Positions 1 to 8,165 of a stretch of DNA of 43,396 nucleotides are shown here, one piece after another (the stretch's first letter is position 1; each line of letters begins with the position of its first letter). Under the pieces are notes generated by a model, which was given only the letters and a program-made list of their open reading frames with translations, was not told where the DNA came from and searched no databases. The translations under genes and the position numbers were made by a program. Source of the stretch: Bdellovibrionales bacterium (GTDB lineage Bacteria > Bdellovibrionota > UBA1018 > CAIMNF01); NCBI GenBank assembly GCA_018969905.1, contig JAGWXK010000009.1:1-43396 (forward strand), read 5' to 3'.

Positions 1-2
1 AT

Positions 3-704
3 AGTAGTGCTCCTCTTTATCTTCGCAGAAAAGACAATACACTACTACCGTCGGGTCCCTGTCTTTTCAGCTACTTATACGTTCAGTTGCACTACGAACT
101 TTTTTTCGGGAATTATTTTATGCCGGCTTTTCCGTTTCTTGCGCTAATTTTTGCGGTATTGATCGGAAAAATGGTTCCTTGGTTCTGGGACCGAGTGGCG
201 AAATTTGTGTCATATGCTACCCCGATCGCGATGTTCTCCCTGCTTGTCTTACCGATTTCTTTTGGTCCAGAGATGATGCCTGCGTTTCGATATTTCGCCC
301 CCTTCATTCAGAATTCGGGAAGTTGTTCTGACTCGGTGATGTTCATCGATGGGGGCAGTCTCTATGGAGGTCAGAATGCGTATTTTTGTCAGGTGGCTTT
401 CTATACCGGAAGAAAGCTTCTTCCCAGTTCATGTGAGGATGCACTTCGAATGATTGAGGAAAAAAAGCCAGCGTGGGTATTGTTTGCAGGAGACGCCCAG
501 GTTCGTTGTCTGAAAAATATGGAGTTACCGTCTTATGTAACCAGGCTTAAGTTCGGTTCCCAACATTTATGGGGAGTGTATCAGTCTGATCAGGCGGAGT
601 TTGATTTGACCCCGCTGTATCGGCAGTTGCTGCCTCCTGTGGACTGTAAGCCAAAAGAGTTGAAGAGTACGCCTTGGATTCGATTTGAGGCGGCCGGGAG
701 TTGA
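3..704 (+). CDS. C-terminal part of a membrane glycosyltransferase-like protein (5' end outside window)
   Basis: The reading frame is open from the left edge to a stop at 702-704, so the gene is cut by the window. The stretch from about 87 has a membrane pattern (LFFGNYFMPAFPFLALIFA, then a second hydrophobic span near 205-255). It is followed by a soluble tail of about 120 residues with several cysteines. The FMPAFPFLAL stretch resembles the 'RYxLPxxPxLA' segment of polytopic dolichyl/undecaprenyl-phosphate-mannose type (ArnT/PMT-like, GT39/GT83) glycosyltransferases, but this is a family-level guess. Upstream of about position 80 another frame (frame 1) reads more like a membrane helix than this frame does, so a frameshift near 80-100 is possible. 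The protein would act in the inner membrane on lipid-linked sugars. The gene ends 56 nt before the cysteine desulfurase. Confidence 0.5.
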   Translation, partial: SSAPLYLRRKDNTLLPSGPCLFSYLYVQLHYELFFGNYFMPAFPFLALIFAVLIGKMVPWFWDRVAKFVSYATPIAMFSLLVLPISFGPEMMPAFRYFAPFIQNSGSCSDSVMFIDGGSLYGGQNAYFCQVAFYTGRKLLPSSCEDALRMIEEKKPAWVLFAGDAQVRCLKNMELPSYVTRLKFGSQHLWGVYQSDQAEFDLTPLYRQLLPPVDCKPKELKSTPWIRFEAAGS

Positions 705-760
705 TTTAGGGAACTTGAAATCCATACAAAAAAGTAGTATTATAATGCCGAAGGATTTCC

Positions 761-1963
761 ATGATTTATCTGGACGGACATTCCACAACCCCTCTTGATC
801 CGCTCGTGTTTGAAGCGATGAAGCCTTACTTTCTGGAGCGTTTTGGAAACGCATCTCACGGCCTTCATATTTTCAATTGGGAGGCGGAATCCGGTTTGAA
901 TCGGGCGCGCGATCAGGTGGCTCGGGCGCTTGGAGCAAATGAGAAAGAAATCGTCTTCACTTCGGGGGCAACAGAGGCAAATCATCTTGCAATTCTTGGT
1001 GGTGCTCCAGCTTTGATGTCTGCGGGGAAAAAAAGAATCCTTTCCATAGAGATTGAACACGCCTCCGTATTGGGCGCACTTGAACTCATGCGGGGGAAAG
1101 GGTTTGCGATTGATTGGGTGAAGGTTGCGCGGGATGGGCGGGTCGATCTTGGGGACCTACGGGACAAACTCGCCTCTGATGTCGGCTTGGTATCGATTGC
1201 TCTGGCCAATCACGAAGTGGGAACCATCCAGGATCTGGCCACGATTTCAGAGTTGTCGCGTGCCTCTGGAGCGTGGCTGCATACGGACGCGGTGCAAGCC
1301 TTTGGAAAGATTCCCTTTACGGTGGATTCCATAGGTGCCGATCTTCTCACTTTGAGTGCTCATAAGATTCATGGCCCTAAAGGCGCTGGCGCGCTTTATG
1401 TGCGACGAAAAAATCCCAGAGTGAGCCTAGCTCCCATTCAGCTCGGTGGGGGGCAAGAGCGGGGACTTCGGCCTGGGACACCGAATACGCCGGCATGGGT
1501 CGGATTTGGCGTTGCGTGTGAACTTTCTGGTAGCCTGATGATTTCAGAGTCAAAGCGGGTTGCGGAATTGCGGGACTTTCTTTGGAGCGTACTTGAGCGA
1601 GCGCTACCTTGTATCAAGCGAAATGGCTCGGAAGAGCATGCACTTCCAAACAATCTGAATGTTTCGATTGAGGGCGTTGATGGAGCGGCGCTTTTCGGCC
1701 GCCTTAAGGGATTTGCGGTTTCAAATGCCTCTGCTTGTTTGAACGGTACGCAGGATTACTCGCAGGTTCTGACTGTGCTCGGGGTTGAGCGTGATCTTGC
1801 TCGGGCGACACTGCGCTTCGGCCTCGGACGCTTCACGACACGTGAGGAGATCGAGAAAGCGTCGGAAGAACTTATTTTTGTTGTGAACGAGCTTCGTAGA
1901 ATGGAAAAAGAGTTTGCGGCCCAGACCGGGACGGTTTACCGCAGTGGAGGATGTACTTCATGA
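761..1963 (+). CDS. iscS: Cysteine desulfurase (IscS/NifS family)
   Basis: This 400-residue protein is a class V PLP-dependent aminotransferase-fold enzyme that takes sulfur from L-cysteine as an enzyme persulfide for Fe-S cluster assembly and tRNA thiolation. The N-terminus MIYLDGHSTTPLDP is the family's usual opening, and GATEAN is the cofactor-binding loop. The PLP lysine is K202 in SAHKIHGPKGAGAL, and the catalytic cysteine is C326 in SNASACLNG. The start at 761 puts the conserved YLD motif at the normal position. The stop overlaps the start of the A-type carrier gene (ATGA), so the two are probably translationally coupled. The sulfur source role also fits MnmA at 35432-36538. No IscR regulator or IscU scaffold is adjacent. 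Confidence 0.93.
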   Translation: MIYLDGHSTTPLDPLVFEAMKPYFLERFGNASHGLHIFNWEAESGLNRARDQVARALGANEKEIVFTSGATEANHLAILGGAPALMSAGKKRILSIEIEHASVLGALELMRGKGFAIDWVKVARDGRVDLGDLRDKLASDVGLVSIALANHEVGTIQDLATISELSRASGAWLHTDAVQAFGKIPFTVDSIGADLLTLSAHKIHGPKGAGALYVRRKNPRVSLAPIQLGGGQERGLRPGTPNTPAWVGFGVACELSGSLMISESKRVAELRDFLWSVLERALPCIKRNGSEEHALPNNLNVSIEGVDGAALFGRLKGFAVSNASACLNGTQDYSQVLTVLGVERDLARATLRFGLGRFTTREEIEKASEELIFVVNELRRMEKEFAAQTGTVYRSGGCTS

Positions 1964-2289
1964 TTACAATGACAAGCAATGCGATTCAGGAAATCAAGAG
2001 AATTCAAAGTGCGGATCCAAATTACAACGGAGCGCACCTTAGGGTTCAGGTGATTGGAGGAGGTTGTTCGGGAATGAGCTATAAACTCGATTTTGAAACC
2101 GCCACAGTCACGGAAATGGACAAGATTTTCGATCAGGAGGGCGTGCGCCTGGTCATTGACAAGAAATCCTTTATTTATCTGACGGGGACTGAACTTGATT
2201 TTTCGGGTGGACTGAATGGCAAGGGTTTTGTATTCAGTAACCCGAACGCAAAGCGCACCTGCGGTTGCGGTTCGAGCTTCTCAACCTAG
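1960..2289 (+). CDS. A-type iron-sulfur carrier protein (IscA/SufA/HesB family)
   Basis: This 109-residue protein has the three cysteines of A-type carriers: C36 in GGGCSGMSY and C101/C103 in the C-terminal CGCGSSF. These proteins accept or hold an Fe-S cluster and pass it to apo-targets in the cytoplasm. I chose ATG 1960 over ATG 1951. The GGAGG at 1946-1950 lies 9 nt before 1960 but touches 1951, and 1960 gives the ATGA overlap with the cysteine desulfurase stop. The gene sits between the desulfurase and the ferredoxin, so it is the only cluster carrier in this short operon. IscA, SufA and ErpA cannot be told apart from the sequence alone. Confidence 0.9.
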   Translation: MITMTSNAIQEIKRIQSADPNYNGAHLRVQVIGGGCSGMSYKLDFETATVTEMDKIFDQEGVRLVIDKKSFIYLTGTELDFSGGLNGKGFVFSNPNAKRTCGCGSSFST

Positions 2290-2298
2290 GATACCCCC

Positions 2299-2592
2299 AT
2301 GCCAACAGTAAGATTTCTCCCGTCCGGAATTGAAACCAGCGCAAGAGAAGGCGAGACTCTTTTGGATCTTGCCCTTGCCAATGATGTTTCCATTCAGCAT
2401 GCCTGCGGAGGTTTCTGCGCCTGCACTACCTGTCACTGCGAGATCGTTTCAGGATTGGAAAACCTCGAAAAGCCTGAGGGTGATGAGCTTGAACGCCTCG
2501 AGGTTCTGGAGGGCAGAACCCAGCAATCGCGACTTGCATGTCAGTCAAAAATCAAGGGTGATGTGACTGTTCGCGTGGTCAATTTTGATTAA
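2299..2592 (+). CDS. fdx: 2Fe-2S ferredoxin (Isc-type, adrenodoxin-like)
   Basis: This is a 97-residue plant/adrenodoxin-type ferredoxin. The cluster ligands are C36, C42, C45 and C81, the C-x5-C-x2-C...C spacing of Isc ferredoxins. C40 and C47 are extra cysteines in the same loop (CGGFCACTTCHC). In the ISC pathway this protein supplies electrons for cluster assembly in the cytoplasm. It starts 9 nt after the A-type carrier stop and is the last gene of the operon. The convergent serpin gene ends only 6 nt further on, and I see no clear terminator between them. Confidence 0.93.
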   Translation: MPTVRFLPSGIETSAREGETLLDLALANDVSIQHACGGFCACTTCHCEIVSGLENLEKPEGDELERLEVLEGRTQQSRLACQSKIKGDVTVRVVNFD

Positions 2593-2598
2593 GGGCCA

Positions 2599-3840
2599 TC
2601 ATTCGGGTTTGTAAACCCGGCCCATAAAATAAATTTCACTGCTTTCACGATTCAAGAGCAGATAGAGAAATGGCTGATTGCATAGAAATTGCTTTTTCGG
2701 TTTGAGGTCGAGGCTTGTGGTTTCCATTGTGAGAGCCGTGGCCGCCGCTGCGGTGGTGCCTTGCTCGTCCACGTCCAGCGAAATGGCTTGAACCACATCA
2801 CCAAGGCTAAAATCGGGATCAGCAGAAATGGACACCCATTCCCCGGGAGCAAAGAGCTTTGAATATCCGGCAAGCAAGAGATCTTCCTTGAGGGAGGATT
2901 TTTCACTCATCTTGAACTTAGGCAACGCAAGCTCAATGCGCTCTTCTTTCATTTTGGTCATGGTGTCACTTACCGATGCGGAATCAAGCCTTGATTCCAC
3001 TGTTTTCAGATCAAAATCCTTCCGAGGCAATACAAGGATCATTGAGAGTGGAGAGTCTTTATAGGGGATTTCAAGCCATTTGGAATCATCATTTTCATGA
3101 AAACGGAATGAATGCACTTTTCGCATCATCTTGACCGAGTGACTTGCCGTCTCGGAGTTTCGGAAGGGCTCCTCCATTGTGGCGGCCTTCTCGAAAGGAG
3201 CGGCCCAATCCCCCTTGAAATAAATTGCATTCACGGCCACGAACGCAATTCTTTGATCCAAAGATTCGAGCAGTGATGGAATCTTGCCTTCAGTAATGGA
3301 CTTGACCCAGAGATTGATCTCTTTCAGGCTCAACGGACTGACCTGCGCGGAAATGGATTTCAGATGAGCCAGGTAGCTTGAGCTAAGGATCTTTGGATTC
3401 TTTAGCCAAATGGAGTTGCCGATCAGGAGCTTTGAGTTCTTGTCTTTTGAATGATTGAGGCGATTGGAGAGATCGCGTTCCGCCTTGAAGTGATTAGACT
3501 CTTTTGAACTGAAACCGAATCCGGCTTCCAGTGCAAGGCGTGCGTTCTCACCGGCTGCGGGATAAACCATCTCAAAGGCCATTTTCAAGCTGAGAGGGGA
3601 GTGAGCGAAGTTTCTTGGCTGGCCCGTGTGCAGTTTCAGGATCTGAAATGAAGCTTCTCCCGGTTTCAATGAAATAGGCGCGGGGTAGTCAGATCCCTTG
3701 ATGGTTGAGCTTGTCCGTGATGCGGGGGCGGCCATCTCTTCTTCCGGAGTGGCCACCTCCTTTTTGGTGCAGGAGGTGATTGCCATGAGTGTCAAGAGCA
3801 CATAAAGGATCTTCATGGAATTTGTTGTAACACGGATCAT
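2599..3840 (-). CDS. Serpin (serine protease inhibitor), predicted lipoprotein
   Basis: This 413-residue protein is a full-length serpin domain behind a lipoprotein signal. The signal runs MKILYVLLTLMAITSC, with the lipobox cysteine at C24. Serpin hallmarks are FVAVNAIYFKGDWAAPF in the middle, the reactive-loop hinge DEQGTTAAAAT near residues 355-365, and the C-terminal PFLYLL...IYFMGRVYKP. Counting from the hinge glutamate as P17 places P1-P1' near Thr-Ser in METTSLD. This would suggest an elastase- or subtilisin-like target, but the register is uncertain. The alanine-rich hinge is that of inhibitory serpins. ATG 3840 overlaps the upstream permease stop (ATGA); ATG 3816 is an alternative start at the signal itself. 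It is probably the last gene of the operon that begins at 9616. Confidence 0.9.
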   Translation of the reverse strand: MIRVTTNSMKILYVLLTLMAITSCTKKEVATPEEEMAAPASRTSSTIKGSDYPAPISLKPGEASFQILKLHTGQPRNFAHSPLSLKMAFEMVYPAAGENARLALEAGFGFSSKESNHFKAERDLSNRLNHSKDKNSKLLIGNSIWLKNPKILSSSYLAHLKSISAQVSPLSLKEINLWVKSITEGKIPSLLESLDQRIAFVAVNAIYFKGDWAAPFEKAATMEEPFRNSETASHSVKMMRKVHSFRFHENDDSKWLEIPYKDSPLSMILVLPRKDFDLKTVESRLDSASVSDTMTKMKEERIELALPKFKMSEKSSLKEDLLLAGYSKLFAPGEWVSISADPDFSLGDVVQAISLDVDEQGTTAAAATALTMETTSLDLKPKKQFLCNQPFLYLLLNRESSEIYFMGRVYKPE

Positions 3841-4676
3841 GTGCCGGCGTGAGAGCCAATTGAGGACTTGGGGTCCAGAATGTCCCGAAGTGAATCCCCA
3901 AGAAAATGAAAACCTATCATCGTGAGGAAAAGCGCCAAGCCAGGGAAAATCATCAGGTGAGGGTAGCTGAGCATTCCGCGAAATCCCTCGTTGGCTAGAG
4001 TTCCCCAGCTTGCATAGGGAGGCTGAAGGCCGAGTCCCACAAATGACAAAAAGCTTTCTGTCAAAATGTTGTTCGGGATTTGGAAGGTGAGCGAGACAAC
4101 CATTGGACCCATCAAATTCGGAAGGATATGCCGGAAGACAATCTGGAACGGATTCAGTCCCAGAGCCCGCCCGGCCTCAACGTAAGGAAGTTCCCTCGCC
4201 TGCAGGACCAAGGCTCGAACCAAACGGGCCTGGGTCACCCAGGTGGTCATTCCGATGGAAATGAAGATCCCGAAGAACCCCCGGCCGAAGAGAAGCGAGA
4301 GTAGGATCGCAAGGAGAAGCATCGGGAAAATGTAGAAAATATCAACCATTGCCATGATCAGACGGTCCGTGCGCCCTCCAAAAAATCCCGCAATCGCTCC
4401 GGTGAGGGTCCCCATAACCAGTGCGAAGGCGGCAGTGCAGAATCCGACCGCAAGCGACACCCGTGCCCCGAAAAGAACTCTGCTGAAGAGATCGCGGCCC
4501 AGGACATCCGTTCCCATAAGGAAGGTTCGATTGGGGGCTGTGAGATTCGGTCCGGCGCCAACCTCGTCGTAGGGAAACGGGGCAAGAAAGGGAGCAAGGA
4601 CCGCCAGCAGGCAAAGGGCTCCGAGCAAAAAGGCACTGACCAGAAAGCGTTTGTCCTTCAGGAATCTGGATTTCAC
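3837..4676 (-). CDS. Peptide/nickel-type ABC transporter permease (DppC/OppC-like)
   Basis: This 279-residue integral membrane protein has about six hydrophobic segments. It has the EAA loop of binding-protein-dependent importers (EAGRALGLNPFQIVFRHILPNL), which docks the ATPase, and the typical N-terminal GTDVLGRDLFSRVLFGAR segment of DppC/OppC proteins. It pairs with the DppB-like permease encoded just upstream (4 nt overlap) to form the inner-membrane channel for di- or oligopeptides. No ATPase or binding protein lies in this operon. The other peptide-type set, at 19096-22900, has a binding protein but also no DppD/DppF, so the ATPases must be elsewhere or shared. The substrate is unknown. 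Confidence 0.9.
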   Translation of the reverse strand: MKSRFLKDKRFLVSAFLLGALCLLAVLAPFLAPFPYDEVGAGPNLTAPNRTFLMGTDVLGRDLFSRVLFGARVSLAVGFCTAAFALVMGTLTGAIAGFFGGRTDRLIMAMVDIFYIFPMLLLAILLSLLFGRGFFGIFISIGMTTWVTQARLVRALVLQARELPYVEAGRALGLNPFQIVFRHILPNLMGPMVVSLTFQIPNNILTESFLSFVGLGLQPPYASWGTLANEGFRGMLSYPHLMIFPGLALFLTMIGFHFLGDSLRDILDPKSSIGSHAGT

Positions 4677-5599
4677 TCTTCACGCTCCAGGCGGATGCGG
4701 GGATCGATCAATCCATAGGCAAGATCGACCAGCAGATTGCAAAGAATGAGCACGAAGCCGAAAACCAAGGTCATTCCCATCACGAGCGGATAGTCGCGGT
4801 CGATCACAGAGGTGACGAAGTGGGTTCCAAGTCCCGGAATCTGAAAAATGGTTTCGACAACATAGGACCCGGTGATGAGGGATGCGGTGATGGGACCAAG
4901 CAGCGTGACCACGGGAATCAAAGCATTCCGAAGGGCGTGTTTGAACAATACCCGGGTTTCACTGAGCCCCTTGCTGTGAGCGGTGCGGATGAAGTCGGCG
5001 TGAAGCACTTCGAGCAGTGTGGTTCTGGTCATTCGCGCAATGATCGCGAGTGGGCGGAATGACAGGGTCAGGACCGGTAGTACCATGGATTTCCGATCCT
5101 CCCAAAGCGCTGGTGGAAGCCACCCTAGGTAACTTGAAAAGAGGAGCACAAGCATCGTTGCGATCAAAAAGGTTGGAAGTGTGATTCCGGACACCGCAAT
5201 GAACATTGAGGAAAAATCAAGCCAGGTTCCGCGCTTCCACGCGGAAAGGATTCCAAGGATCGTTCCAAATAGCATCGAGAGGGCAAGCGCCCAACCTCCT
5301 AGGAGCAGTGAGGGGGGCAGAGCATCCGAGATGATCTCGCGAACCGGTGTTCCGATGTAATGAAATGATTCCCGAAGATCGCCCTTGGAAAGATCGCGAC
5401 ACCACTCCAGAAACTGCACTGGGAGCGGTCGATCCAGTCCGTATTTGGCATCGATGTTGGCCTTCACCTCCGCAGGCCACACCTTTTCTCCGTCAAAGGG
5501 GCCGCCCGGCGCAAGCCTTAGCAGGAAGAAGGTTGCGACGATCAGGAACGCCAGCGTGTAAATGGACTGTAGAATTCGACGCACCAGAAATGCAGCCAT
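4673..5599 (-). CDS. Peptide/nickel-type ABC transporter permease (DppB/OppB-like)
   Basis: This 308-residue membrane protein starts MAAFLVRRILQSIYTLAFLIVATFFLLRLAPGGPF, the usual DppB/OppB N-terminus. The coupling loop is TAHSKGLSETRVLFKHALRNALIP, and the C-terminus DLAYGLIDPRIRLE is also typical. With the DppC-like protein downstream it would form a heterodimeric peptide channel. Its ATG shares one base with the stop of the DUF429 gene (TGATG), and its own stop overlaps the next start by 4 nt, so the three genes are likely translated in a coupled way. Confidence 0.9.
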   Translation of the reverse strand: MAAFLVRRILQSIYTLAFLIVATFFLLRLAPGGPFDGEKVWPAEVKANIDAKYGLDRPLPVQFLEWCRDLSKGDLRESFHYIGTPVREIISDALPPSLLLGGWALALSMLFGTILGILSAWKRGTWLDFSSMFIAVSGITLPTFLIATMLVLLFSSYLGWLPPALWEDRKSMVLPVLTLSFRPLAIIARMTRTTLLEVLHADFIRTAHSKGLSETRVLFKHALRNALIPVVTLLGPITASLITGSYVVETIFQIPGLGTHFVTSVIDRDYPLVMGMTLVFGFVLILCNLLVDLAYGLIDPRIRLEREE

Positions 5600-6516
5600 C
5601 AGGATTCCTCATCTTCTTCATCGTGAGTGGAGGAATCAAAGTTCGGATCGAGCATCGGCGACTTCGGATAGCGCACCCAGCCTGAATTGGCTGGAAAAGA
5701 TCTCGGCGGTGCAACGCACTCGTTTCGATCGTAAAGCAGAACGGTGTAGGCACTAATGAAGGCATCAAAGGCATTGATGTTCTGGGTGATTTTTTTTATG
5801 TCCCGATCATAAATGAAAATATCAAGGCTTTCGCTCATGCGGGCAAGAATGGTTTCGCGCGCATGCACTCCTTCATCAAGCTGGCGATAATCCGAGAGCG
5901 TCCGATGGGAAAGTTTCAAATAAGGCATCAAAAGAGCGATGGTGAGTTTGGGAAGAACCTCATGCTTTTCATACTTTGCAAGGTGGAACTTCAAGAAGTG
6001 CATTCGACCGGTAAGAGGAGCTTTGTTTCCGCCCAGGGTCTCATCGATCTCAAAGCGAATTTTCGGCGGGAGTTTTGGAAGCACCTCGTTTTTTAGCCAA
6101 AGCTCAACAGGGCGCTGAGTGTAGGGCGTGAAGTACTCCTTGATTCGAGCATTTCTCTTGGAGGTCGTTTTTTTGCCTCTCGCGGCTTTTGGTGAGCGGG
6201 AGGTGCGCATCCAGCGCACATCAGGAACGGTGCAGGCATCGGGAAGCGGGCAGGTTTTTCGCGTGCAGTGGATGCACGGGGGCAGGGTGAGTGGAACATT
6301 GATCCCCATTTTGAGGTCCGGGTGTTCATCCGCGTGATCCGTAATGGTTTGGAGCAAAACCTCATCCGAGCTATGGTTTTCATCGGCCCCGATTCCTGCA
6401 TGCACGTCGAGAACGAAGATCTTCCGCTCTTTCGGGTAATATTCGAGCACCGCGATGGTCGTCTTCGCGTTTTTTGCACCCGATAAATCAAGTCCAAGGT
6501 AGCGCTTTTGGTTCAT
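5599..6516 (-). CDS. DUF429-like protein (predicted RNase H-fold)
   Basis: This 305-residue protein opens with YLGLDLSGAKNAKTTIAVLEY, the first strand and acidic residue of an RNase H-like fold as described for DUF429 proteins. Near the C-terminus it has NAFDAFISAYTVLL, the conserved Asp-containing helix of that family. A cysteine cluster (CIHCTRKTCPLPDAC, near residues 82-96) with spacing C-x2-C-x4-C-x5-C could bind a metal and is followed by a basic stretch (SPKAARGKKTTSKRNAR). Family members are predicted nucleases, but their biochemical role is not established. It overlaps the GHMP kinase by 4 nt and the DppB-like permease by 1 nt, so it is co-transcribed with them. I cannot link it functionally to either neighbour. 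Confidence 0.65.
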   Translation of the reverse strand: MNQKRYLGLDLSGAKNAKTTIAVLEYYPKERKIFVLDVHAGIGADENHSSDEVLLQTITDHADEHPDLKMGINVPLTLPPCIHCTRKTCPLPDACTVPDVRWMRTSRSPKAARGKKTTSKRNARIKEYFTPYTQRPVELWLKNEVLPKLPPKIRFEIDETLGGNKAPLTGRMHFLKFHLAKYEKHEVLPKLTIALLMPYLKLSHRTLSDYRQLDEGVHARETILARMSESLDIFIYDRDIKKITQNINAFDAFISAYTVLLYDRNECVAPPRSFPANSGWVRYPKSPMLDPNFDSSTHDEEDEES

Positions 6517-7592
6517 GTCCTGACCGTAAGACCGTGGGGGACCGCCTCAAAGGGGAGGTGCCGGATTTCGCTTGATTTGAGAACTGCCGCCTTGACCGCT
6601 TCCCGGATCTCGGGATTTTTCTCAGGGAGAATGATGAAAAAACAGCCTCCTCCGCCTGCGCCACAAACCTTGAAGGCAAGGTCCGTCACCTTGCTTGCCC
6701 TCGCATAGGCCTCATCCATCTCCGGGGTGCTGATTCCGGGAGCGAGCGTTTTTCGGGTTTCCCATTCTTCCCGGATCGCTGCAACGGACGTCTTGAAGTC
6801 ACGCTTTAGAAGCGCACCCTCGAGTTTTTTCGTGGCCTCGACAATCGCCTTGAACCTCTGCTCGATCATCGGATCACGGTCAATCAGCCCCTTGAAGAGC
6901 TGCCAGTTGTTGATTCCGGAGTTGCGGGATTTTCCGGAGTAAAAAAGCAGCGTGCGTGCCTCGATTTCTTTCAGTGTCTCGACCGGAAGCGCAGTTCTTG
7001 AATTACGGGCGATCTCCCAGCTCAAGGATTGAAGACCGCCGAAGGCTGCACCGTAATAATCCTGAAGCCCTGCGGGTCCGTAGAGCACCTGGCTCTCGAC
7101 GTCGCGGGTCAGCGAAATCAGAAACTCGCCGTCTTTTTCAAGATCAAGCGGGGTTCTTGGATTGGTCCATTTCCAAAGAGCACCGATGATCGAAATGCTG
7201 AGCGCAGATGAGCCGCCAAGACCTGCGCCGGCAGGACTCTTGGCCTCGGTCTTCATGTGGAGTGAAAGTGCGCGCGGGTTTGAGTGGAGTTTGGCAAAGT
7301 ATCGAAGGAGCCTTACGGGGAGCACGAGTTCCGGGATTGCGGCAGTGCGGGAATCCAGAATCTCCTCCCAGGTGAAGGTATGGGACTTCTTCAAATCCAC
7401 TGACTCCAAAATCACCTTGGGCGCACTTGAGGGCTCGGCAATCAGCGTGGTCTTGGCAAAAAGATTGATCCCGCAGTTGATGGTTTTCGGCGAATCGAGC
7501 AGGAGGTAAAGAGGCCAGATGTCTACCGTTCCCCCGGCAAGATCAATGCGCACTGGCGCAACTGACTCAATCAACATTTTTTCCGTACTCAT
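6513..7592 (-). CDS. GHMP-family sugar kinase (heptose 7-phosphate kinase-like)
   Basis: This 359-residue protein has the three GHMP kinase motifs. These are an N-terminal substrate segment APVRIDLAGGTVDIWP, the glycine-rich ATP loop SPAGAGLGGSSALS near residue 120, and the C-terminal CGAGGGGCFFI near residue 320. The 'R(I)DLAGGxxD' pattern is that of the D-glycero-D-manno-heptose 7-phosphate kinase (HddA)/fucokinase-like branch, so a role in nucleotide-heptose or other LPS/glycan precursor synthesis is likely. The exact sugar is not decided by the sequence. It starts 24 nt downstream of the hypoxanthine phosphoribosyltransferase stop and overlaps DUF429 by 4 nt. Confidence 0.8.
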   Translation of the reverse strand: MSTEKMLIESVAPVRIDLAGGTVDIWPLYLLLDSPKTINCGINLFAKTTLIAEPSSAPKVILESVDLKKSHTFTWEEILDSRTAAIPELVLPVRLLRYFAKLHSNPRALSLHMKTEAKSPAGAGLGGSSALSISIIGALWKWTNPRTPLDLEKDGEFLISLTRDVESQVLYGPAGLQDYYGAAFGGLQSLSWEIARNSRTALPVETLKEIEARTLLFYSGKSRNSGINNWQLFKGLIDRDPMIEQRFKAIVEATKKLEGALLKRDFKTSVAAIREEWETRKTLAPGISTPEMDEAYARASKVTDLAFKVCGAGGGGCFFIILPEKNPEIREAVKAAVLKSSEIRHLPFEAVPHGLTVRT

Positions 7593-7616
7593 CGCAAAAC
7601 CCTCCCGGGACCCGAT

Positions 7617-8165
7617 TCAGCCTTCGAGGGTCCCGATGTAAGGGAGTCCTCTGAATTTTTCTGCATAATCCAGGCCGTAGCCTACCACAAAGCGGTTTGG
7701 AATTTCGAAGCCAATGTAATCGATTTTGAGACCCTTGGTCTTGATGGCCGCTGGCTTGAAGAGGAGGGCTACAGTCCGGAGGGAGGCCGGGCGCTTGGCC
7801 TTCAAATAGTCAAGCAAATAGCTGAGGGTGAGTCCTGTGTCCACAATGTCCTCGATGATGAGCACATGACGGCCGTTCAAGGGTTCGTTCAAATCAAGAG
7901 TGACCTTCACCTCTCCGGTCGATTCCGTGTGATCCCCGTAGCTCGAAACACCCAGGAATTCGCAGGTAACCGGCATCTTGAGGAGTCTCAGCAAATCGGA
8001 AAAAAACACTACGCTCCCTTTCAGGGTGCAAATTGCAGTGATTTCGTTATTTCCGTATTCTTCGTTGATCCGGCTGGCAAGTTCGCGAACGCGTTCCTTG
8101 ATTTCGGATTCGCTCAAAAAAACAGGCGGTTCAAAATACTTCACTTCAGGATTCTGATCAGACAT
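7617..8165 (-). CDS. hpt: Hypoxanthine(-guanine) phosphoribosyltransferase
   Basis: This 182-residue type I phosphoribosyltransferase converts hypoxanthine or guanine plus PRPP to IMP or GMP. The PRPP-binding motif is VLIIEDIVDTGLT (residues 101-113). CTLKGSVVFFSDLLR is the N-terminal loop with the conserved LKG, and VGYGLDYAEKFRGLPYIG is the usual C-terminal Mg/base-binding segment. The length matches bacterial Hpt. It overlaps the uracil phosphoribosyltransferase-like gene upstream by 8 nt and belongs to a three-gene nucleobase/nucleoside salvage block with the thymidine kinase. Confidence 0.93.
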   Translation of the reverse strand: MSDQNPEVKYFEPPVFLSESEIKERVRELASRINEEYGNNEITAICTLKGSVVFFSDLLRLLKMPVTCEFLGVSSYGDHTESTGEVKVTLDLNEPLNGRHVLIIEDIVDTGLTLSYLLDYLKAKRPASLRTVALLFKPAAIKTKGLKIDYIGFEIPNRFVVGYGLDYAEKFRGLPYIGTLEG

